From positions 864,501 through 928,500 of the forward strand of contig NZ_CP044012.1 of assembly GCF_016864555.1 (NCBI RefSeq): DNA of 64,000 bases, in the 5' to 3' direction. The DNA is from Sinorhizobium sp. BG8. GTDB taxonomy: Bacteria > Pseudomonadota > Alphaproteobacteria > Rhizobiales > Rhizobiaceae. Below the pieces are notes generated by a model, which had not been told where the DNA came from, did no database searches, and worked only from the letters and a program-made list of their open reading frames with translations. This document shows positions 57,643 through 64,000 of the stretch, in pieces. The stretch's first letter is position 1. Every line of letters begins with the position of its first letter. The translations under genes were made by a program, and so were the position numbers.

Positions 57643-58593
57643 ATGGAATCACTATCCGGTCTGACGGAAGGTTATCTGAGCGTCCCGATCAGGGCGAACT
57701 CCGGCAGGCCCGGGGGGCTCTCCGTCGTCATCGTCACCTACAACAGCTCTCCCGTCTTGCCCGGCCTGCTGGACTCCCTGGCCGCAGGGCTCGAGGGGAT
57801 CGCGGACCATGACGTGATCGTCGTCGACAATGCCTCGCAGGACGGTTCCGACGAACTGGCTCAAGCCCATCCCGTCGGTGCCAAGGTTATCAGGATGGGA
57901 CGCAATGCCGGCTATTCGGCCGGGATAAACGCGGCCACCTCGACGATCGAACCAACGAGGGACGTACTCGTTCTCAACCCTGACATCCGTCTCCATCCGG
58001 GCAGCGTCGCGCTTCTCCTGCGCCGACTTTCAGATCGGTCGGTGGGGATAGTCGTGCCGCAGATCCTGAATGAAGACGGAACAATCGCAAAATCCATTCG
58101 CCGGGAGCCCTCCATAGCCACGGTTTGGTCGGACGCCCTTCTCGGCGGCAATCGGGCCGCACGCATGGGTGTCGGGGAAATGGTGGACGACCCCGCATTC
58201 TACAAGACCGGCGGCAACATCGAGTGGGCGACCGGCGCTATTCTCCTGATATCCTCAGAGGCCCGTCGCAGGATCGGCGAGTGGGACGAGAGCTTCTTTC
58301 TCTACAGCGAGGAGGTCGACTACCTTCGCAGGGCACGCATGGCGGGCCTCGCGGTTCTCTATGCTCCCGAGGCGCGCGCCGTGCATATCGGCGGTGAGTG
58401 CGCGACCAATGCTTTCCTCACGGCGCTCAGCACCACCAATCGCATCCGCTACTATCGCCGCCTCCATGGCCCGGTGGCTTCCGCATTCTTCAGGTTGGGC
58501 GTGATAGTCAACGAAACCATCCGGGTGCCGCTCGGACCACAACATCGCACGGCGCTGCGCGCAGCACTCGTCGGCCAGAGCAACCTCGCATAG
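57643..58593 (+). CDS. Family 2 glycosyltransferase
   Basis: 316 residues from ATG 57643, after GAGGATGCAAC. GT-A fold: LSVVIVTYNSSPVLPGLLDSL, IVVDNASQDGSDEL and VLVLNPDIRLHPGS, the DXD-like nucleotide-sugar site. EWATGAILLISSEARRRIGEWDESFFLYSEEVDYLRRARMAG carries the catalytic acidic pair. It resembles rhamnosyltransferases of the WbbL type, which suits the dTDP-rhamnose genes in the locus. It is the only glycosyltransferase visible here apart from ExoY. Confidence 0.9.
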   Translation: MESLSGLTEGYLSVPIRANSGRPGGLSVVIVTYNSSPVLPGLLDSLAAGLEGIADHDVIVVDNASQDGSDELAQAHPVGAKVIRMGRNAGYSAGINAATSTIEPTRDVLVLNPDIRLHPGSVALLLRRLSDRSVGIVVPQILNEDGTIAKSIRREPSIATVWSDALLGGNRAARMGVGEMVDDPAFYKTGGNIEWATGAILLISSEARRRIGEWDESFFLYSEEVDYLRRARMAGLAVLYAPEARAVHIGGECATNAFLTALSTTNRIRYYRRLHGPVASAFFRLGVIVNETIRVPLGPQHRTALRAALVGQSNLA

Positions 58594-58914
58594 GATTGGA
58601 GTGGAATGATCCTGACACCTTAGGGCAGCCGCACGGAGACACCGTCCTCGGGCGGTTCCACCAAGGTGACGAGCCCGGCGCTTTTCGGCAGGACCTGCCG
58701 CCAAGAAAGCGCAAATTCGCCAGCCAGACGGTACGGTGCTATGCTGCTCGGCTCTTTGACAGCTGGGGCATGCGGCTTGCTCGTCCGCGTGAATGCTCCT
58801 GCCGTGTATCGGTTGCCGCGTTGCATGCGGCCTTGAGGCATACTCATACCTCTTGAGCGCGAACTTGCAGGATACGGCCGCCGCAAAAACGATAACAACG
58901 CATTGGAACCAGAG
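58594..58914. other. Spacer after the glycosyltransferase gene, with a possible gene remnant
   Basis: 321 bp. On the reverse strand bases 58620 to about 58780 read as a protein-like C-terminus (EFALSWRQVLPKSAGLVTLV and onward to a TAA at 58620), but no start or complete domain is present. It could be a remnant of a lost gene. A promoter for the aldo/keto reductase gene is also expected. Confidence 0.3.
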
Positions 58915-59847
58915 ATGGAGTATCGAGCTATCGGAAATACTGATCTCCGCGCTTCCGTGCTGGGTCTTGGAACATCGAAGCTTGCCTCAGTGTCCTCAGA
59001 ACTTACGCGCGCAGCGGCGCTGGACCTCATCATGACCGCGGCTGACCATGGAATAAATCTCATCGATACTGCCGATATCTATGGCCAGGGAGACAGCGAG
59101 AGGATCGTCGGGGAAGCCATTCGCGGAAAGCGTGACCGCTTCATCATCGCGACCAAGGCAGGCTACCGGCTGGGTCGCGCAGGCGTGCTGCTGGCGAAGG
59201 CGAAGCCTTATCTCAAGCCTCTCCTGCGTCCACTCGGGCGGGTGAGGGCACTGATCGAAACAGCCCGCGACAACGCCCACGCCACAAACGTCATCCGGCA
59301 GGACTTCTCGCCTGAGTATCTGACGCACGCCGTGGACAGGAGCCTGCGCCGCTTGCGTACCGACTATGTCGATATTCTCTACCTTCACGATTTGCCCCTC
59401 TCGGCAGCACGGAATGCGGAATCGTTCGAGTGCCTCAGCCGAATGCAGAAGGCCGGCAAGATTCGCCACGTCGGGATCTCCCCGACGGATGACGAGGTTC
59501 TCGAAGTCGCTCAGAGCAACCCTCTTATCAGGGTCATCCAGACCGATGTGCATCCCTGGCGAACGCCGGCGGCCAAGAGCGGCCTTTCCAGCCTCGGCAA
59601 GTCGGGAAGAGGTGTCGTCGCCAACCGGGTCTTCGCTCCGATGGCGGTCGAGGAGTGGAAGCAGAAACTGGAAGATGCCGCGCAGGCTCACGGCATGACT
59701 ACACGACAGCTGCTCCTGAACTTTGCCCTGCAACAGCCCTACGTAGGATCAGTCCTCACCGGAACGATCAGCCGCGAGCATCTCCTGGAGAATATCGCAG
59801 ACCTGTCGATCCCGCGACCGGTTCCTCTCGATGATCTCGTGCCATGA
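58915..59847 (+). CDS. Aldo/keto reductase
   Basis: 310 residues from ATG 58915. The tetrad is visible: Asp and Tyr in LIDTADIYGQGDSE, Lys in IIATKAGYR and His in ILYLHDLP. NADPH binding near GSVLTGTISREHLLENI completes the fold. The gene overlaps the following GMC oxidoreductase by ATGA, so the two probably act together on a sugar or polyol. A link to the polysaccharide is inferred from position. Confidence 0.89.
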   Translation: MEYRAIGNTDLRASVLGLGTSKLASVSSELTRAAALDLIMTAADHGINLIDTADIYGQGDSERIVGEAIRGKRDRFIIATKAGYRLGRAGVLLAKAKPYLKPLLRPLGRVRALIETARDNAHATNVIRQDFSPEYLTHAVDRSLRRLRTDYVDILYLHDLPLSAARNAESFECLSRMQKAGKIRHVGISPTDDEVLEVAQSNPLIRVIQTDVHPWRTPAAKSGLSSLGKSGRGVVANRVFAPMAVEEWKQKLEDAAQAHGMTTRQLLLNFALQQPYVGSVLTGTISREHLLENIADLSIPRPVPLDDLVP

Positions 59848-61514
59848 TCCGGCGCGGCGCGACGGTGCCTCCGGGCACGGAGCTGGAGTGCGATGTTCTC
59901 GTCGTCGGCAGCGGACCCGCCGGAACTACTGTAGCGCTGGAGCTTGCCGGATCGTCGATCCAGACAATTCTGCTGGAAAGCGGCGCCCGGAAGGAAAGCG
60001 CCCAGTCGCGCGATCTTCTTAGGGGTTTCGTGACGCCGGCCGGCAGTCACGAACCTCTCGAAGCCTACCGCCGGCGCCAATTTGGCGGAACGTCGAACGC
60101 TTGGGGCGGACGATGCATCGCCTTCGATCCCGTAGACCTGGAGGCGCGGCCGTGGATACCTCATAGCGGCTGGCCGCTGCCATGGAGCGAACTGCAAGCC
60201 AGCTACGCGCGTGCGGCCACACTATGCGAAGTGGCAAAACCGGAGTTCAACGCAGAAACGGTCTTCCCCGGTCAGCAGGCCGAAATGATCGAGGGATTCG
60301 ACGGAGCCGACGTCATCACCTCCGTACTGGAGCGATGGGGTCCGCCGACCAATTTCGCACAGAAGTACGGGCCACTGCTCGAAAAGAGCACGAACGTCAC
60401 CGTCCTGCTGAACGCGACGATGACCAAGCTCCGGATCGAGCCGGGGACCCGCCGCATAAAGCGTGTGGAGGTGGCGATAGAAGATTCCCATCGCTTCACG
60501 GTACGCCCCCAGCGTGTCGTCCTTGCCTGCGGCGGGCTGGAAAATGCACGCCTGCTGCTGGCATCGAACGATGAAAGTCCCGCAGGAATAGGCAATGAAA
60601 ACGACAATGTCGGTCGATACTACATGTCTCATCTGACCGGAATCCACAGCTGGGCGAAGCTGAAAGATCCAGGGCAGACCTTCCGTTACGATTTCGAGCG
60701 TGACAACGACGTCTACGTCCGAAGACGGTTCTGGATCACCCCGGACGCGCAGCGCCGAGAAAAGATCGGCAATGTCATCGCCTGCTTCCTCACCCCGTAT
60801 CTTGACCAGGCTCTCGAGGCCAACGCGCTCGCTTCCGCGATCTTTCTGACCAAGTTTGCAATTGCCCTGAGGAGACAAAGCAGCGCCGCGGAGTACCTCC
60901 GCCAGAACAAGAGCGAGTTAATGCGTCACGTGAACACGATGTTCTGGCGCGCACCGACCCTCGCACCCCAGATCCTGCAGGTCGTGAAGCAGAGATACCT
61001 GACCAAGCGGCGATTGCCCATTCTCCTCCCCCGCAAGGAAGACTTGAACAATCGCTTTGCGCTCTACTACCAGTCGGAGCATATGCCGAACCCGGAGAGC
61101 CGCGTGATGCTGCGGCCGGAACGGGACGCGCTCGGCACACCCCGCCTCGACGTGCGCGTTGCCTTCACCGAGATGGACGTCAAGACCATCGTCAGAACGC
61201 ACCAGATCATCGGCGAGCAGTTCGGCAAGACGGCGACGGGCGAACTTGTCGTCGACGATGCTCCCCTGGAGGATGCCGTTCGCGATCAGCTCAGACATTT
61301 CGATTCGATCGCCCACCACATCGGCACGACACGAATGTCCGACGACCCGAAGACCGGGGTGGTGGACCGGAACTGTCGCGTCCACGACACCGAGAACCTC
61401 TTCGTCGCCGGAGCTTCGGTTTTTCCAACGAGCAGCCACGCGAACCCGACCTTGACGATCGTGGCGCTGGCGCTTCGCCTCGTCGACTACCTAAAGTCGA
61501 CGCGAGGTGGATGA
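59844..61514 (+). CDS. GMC family FAD-dependent oxidoreductase
   Basis: 556 residues. FAD site VLVVGSGPAGTTVALELA (about 18-35), the GMC patch RRRQFGGTSNAWGGRCIAFDP and the C-terminal HHIGTTRMSDDPKTGVVDRNCRVHDTENLFVAGASVFPTSSHANPTLTIVALALRL, which holds the His-Asn catalytic pair. There is no signal peptide, so it is cytoplasmic. It is translationally coupled to the aldo/keto reductase. Relatives oxidise sugars, cellobiose-like or alcohol substrates. Confidence 0.9.
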   Translation: MIRRGATVPPGTELECDVLVVGSGPAGTTVALELAGSSIQTILLESGARKESAQSRDLLRGFVTPAGSHEPLEAYRRRQFGGTSNAWGGRCIAFDPVDLEARPWIPHSGWPLPWSELQASYARAATLCEVAKPEFNAETVFPGQQAEMIEGFDGADVITSVLERWGPPTNFAQKYGPLLEKSTNVTVLLNATMTKLRIEPGTRRIKRVEVAIEDSHRFTVRPQRVVLACGGLENARLLLASNDESPAGIGNENDNVGRYYMSHLTGIHSWAKLKDPGQTFRYDFERDNDVYVRRRFWITPDAQRREKIGNVIACFLTPYLDQALEANALASAIFLTKFAIALRRQSSAAEYLRQNKSELMRHVNTMFWRAPTLAPQILQVVKQRYLTKRRLPILLPRKEDLNNRFALYYQSEHMPNPESRVMLRPERDALGTPRLDVRVAFTEMDVKTIVRTHQIIGEQFGKTATGELVVDDAPLEDAVRDQLRHFDSIAHHIGTTRMSDDPKTGVVDRNCRVHDTENLFVAGASVFPTSSHANPTLTIVALALRLVDYLKSTRGG

Positions 61515-61518
61515 CATT

Positions 61519-62510
61519 TCACCGATTGGCGGGACTGCGGCCATAAAGCAGGAGCATGGCGATGATCACCACGCCGTAGACGATCTGCCGCCCGGCCTCC
61601 GGCATCTGCATGACGGAAAGTATCGACTGGAGCAACGTTATCAGGATGACGCCCGCGACCGTCCCGAGATAGGAGCCGCGCCCGCCGAGGATGGACGTTC
61701 CCCGAGGACCACGGCCGCAATGGAGGGAAGCAGATAGGCATCTCCCATGGCCTGGGCTGCCTTTGACGCATAACCAGCGAGCAGGACGCCGCCGAAGGCA
61801 CTCAGCGCACCGGACATGACGAAGGCGATCATGACCACCCGCCGTGTATCGATACCGGAAAGGTAGGCGGCACGCTCGCTGTTCCCGATACCGTAGATCG
61901 CACGGCCATACGAAGTTCGTGAAAAGAGCAACACCATGCCGGCGCTGATCGCGATCCAGACCAGGACGGCGTTCGGAAGCCCGGGGACGATATAGCCGGT
62001 CGCAAGCCACCTTACCGCTGCCGGGGCCGAGTCCTGCGGGGAAAAGCCGCCGGTGTAGAGCACCATCAATCCCTGAGCGACGACATTGGTCGCAAGCGTC
62101 ACGATCATCGAAGGAATGCGCAGATACGCGACCCCGGCGCCGTTCACGACACCAAAGACCGCGCCGCAGAGAACGCCGATCGGGATGGCCAACACCGCGC
62201 CCCCGGTGCCGATCCCGGCTGCCGCGCATGCCATCATCGCCCCCATGGTGACGACCCAAGGAACCGACAGGTCGATATGACCGAGCAGGATCACCAGCAT
62301 CATGCCCGCAGCTATGACGCCAAGGAAAGAAGCGACCTTGAGCTGTTGCAGCAGGTATTCCAGGGACAGGAAATTGCGCGAATACAAGCTGCCGACGAAA
62401 AGCAGAAGGAGAATACAGCCGAAGGCGGTCAGCACGGCGGGGTCGGCGCGGCGCAGCACCGCCGGCAAACGGGAACGCAACGCGAAGGGGCTTCCCGATG
62501 CCTCGCTCAT
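61519..62510 (-). CDS. Sugar ABC transporter permease, RbsC type (single-base frameshift)
   Basis: From ATG 62510, which overlaps the stop of the other permease, a normal RbsC-type sequence runs for about 270 residues (AAGMMLVILLGHIDLSVPWVVTMGAM, SIAAVVLG). The frame breaks at the CCCC of 61700-61703 (GGGG on the reverse strand). The next frame continues GTSILGGRGSYLGTVAGVILITLLQSIL to TGA 61519. One added base gives 330 residues with eight to ten helices, the family size. It should form the channel with the second permease encoded upstream. Confidence 0.86.
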
Positions 62511-63483
62511 TGGAACCACTCCAGACGGTTGCGAATGCGGAGAAGCCCAATGGCGCCGATGCTCACGGCAATCATGAGCACGATACCCTGAAGCAAGGGC
62601 TGCCACAGCGGATCGACATCGAAGACAAACAGCATGTCACCGGTCGTGCGCGCCGCAAAGGCCCCGAAGATCGCGCCGACGGCGCTGCCGCGGCCGCCGT
62701 AGAGCGCCACTCCTCCGAGGACGACGGCAGCAATGGACCAGAGCGTGTAGCCGCCACCGCTCGCATAGGCGGCCTCGCCGGTATAGGTGAAGAAGGTTAG
62801 GAACAACCCGCCCATGCCCGCTAGCAGCCCGCCCAGCGTGTAGGCTGCGAATTTTGCCCGGCGGATCGGGACACCGGACATAAAGGCGGCGGGCTCCGAA
62901 GATCCCGCGGCATAGGCCGCCCGGCCGAGCGTCGACCGCCGGAACGGCAGCCATATCACGACAACGACGGCCAGCAGCAGCACCAGGCTTGAGGGGATGA
63001 CGCCAAACAGCCGGCCGGTCAGTGCGTCGGCGAGATCCTCATTGACCGAGCCGCCGGGAAAAGGCCTGAGCAGCAGGGCTATGCCGAAGTAGACGGCACC
63101 GGTGGCAATCGTCGCGACGATCGGCTGCAATCGGCCGTAGATGACCAGGAGCCCGTTGATTGCACCGCAGACCATTCCGGCTACCAGCACCCCAACGAGA
63201 CCGGCGGCAGTCTCCAACGGCGATCCAACGACGATCCAGGATGCAAGGCAGTTGGTCAGCACGAAGATCATCCCGACGGAAAGATCGATCCCCGCGGTGA
63301 TCACCACGAGCGCCTGTGCCATTGCGACAAAGGCGAGCAGCACGCCCTTGTTGGCGGCCGTCTGCGCCACGTTCGCGGTCAGGCCGGCGGGATGGTTGGC
63401 GATGTAGACCGAGAACATGAGCAGGAAGATCGCAAGCCCCATCAGGCTGCCGCGCTGCTCGCTCAACCAATAGCGCCATTCCT

Positions 63484-63487
<4 letters not shown>
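62507..63487 (-). CDS. Sugar ABC transporter permease, RbsC type
   Basis: 326 residues from ATG 63487, overlapping the ATPase stop by ATGA. It has about ten membrane segments and the family loop VITAGIDLSVGMIFVLTN plus SIAAVVLGGVALYGGRGSAVGAIFGAF. It is the partner of the downstream permease in a two-permease CUT2 importer. The binding-protein gene is expected to the right of the window. Confidence 0.92.

Positions 63488-64000
<513 letters not shown>

Overview
The window reads as about 64 kb of a GC-rich alphaproteobacterial replicon, most likely Rhizobiaceae (Sinorhizobium/Ensifer, Rhizobium or Shinella type). This is inferred from the gene content: ExoF/ExoY-type polysaccharide genes, a BTLCP transglutaminase-like protein, a QuiC1-type dehydroshikimate dehydratase and several sugar ABC operons, most genes having purine-rich ribosome binding sites and many being coupled by ATGA overlaps. 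There is no rRNA, tRNA, IS element, prophage or CRISPR that I can see, so the taxon cannot be fixed from the window itself.

Layout. 1-145 is the tail of a secreted RTX-like protein. 251-4169 holds a branched-chain-type 2-oxoacid dehydrogenase (fused E1 alpha-beta plus E2, no E3) divergent from an Lrp/AsnC regulator. 4243-11586 is a carbohydrate ABC transporter with a TIM-barrel isomerase and a Gfo/Idh/MocA oxidoreductase, divergent from a LacI regulator; a perfect 14-bp palindrome lies between them. 11779-14637 carries a lipoprotein with a periplasmic-binding fold, a transglutaminase-like protease and a small hypothetical. 14953-22891 is kdpFABCDE, with an extra 27-residue membrane peptide in front. 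23058-24035 is a formylglycine-generating enzyme with both active-site cysteines. 24039-30787 is a quinate/shikimate catabolic unit: TetR regulator, TRAP transporter, shikimate dehydrogenase and a QuiC1-like dehydratase fused to an HPPD-like domain. 30884-38084 has an SNase-like protein and an RND efflux operon with a degenerate hydrolase, divergent from a LysR regulator.

38107-61514 is a surface-polysaccharide locus. It holds two LuxR-type regulators, ExoF, the dTDP-rhamnose genes rfbACBD, a Wzx flippase, a six-gene reverse-strand amino-sugar operon, ExoY, a Wzz/ExoP-like co-polymerase, a separate BY-kinase-like ATPase, one GT2 glycosyltransferase, and an aldo/keto reductase coupled to a GMC oxidoreductase. 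No Wzy polymerase and only one glycosyltransferase are visible, so the pathway must continue elsewhere. The window ends in a second sugar ABC transporter (RbsC/RbsA type) on the reverse strand.

The most striking technical feature is that five otherwise well-preserved genes (kdpD, the hydrolase, rfbD, wzx and an ABC permease) are each broken by an apparent single-base deletion in a short G/C homopolymer. Restoring one base in each gives a full-length family member. This pattern fits systematic consensus errors better than five independent pseudogenes, and those genes are annotated here across the break.
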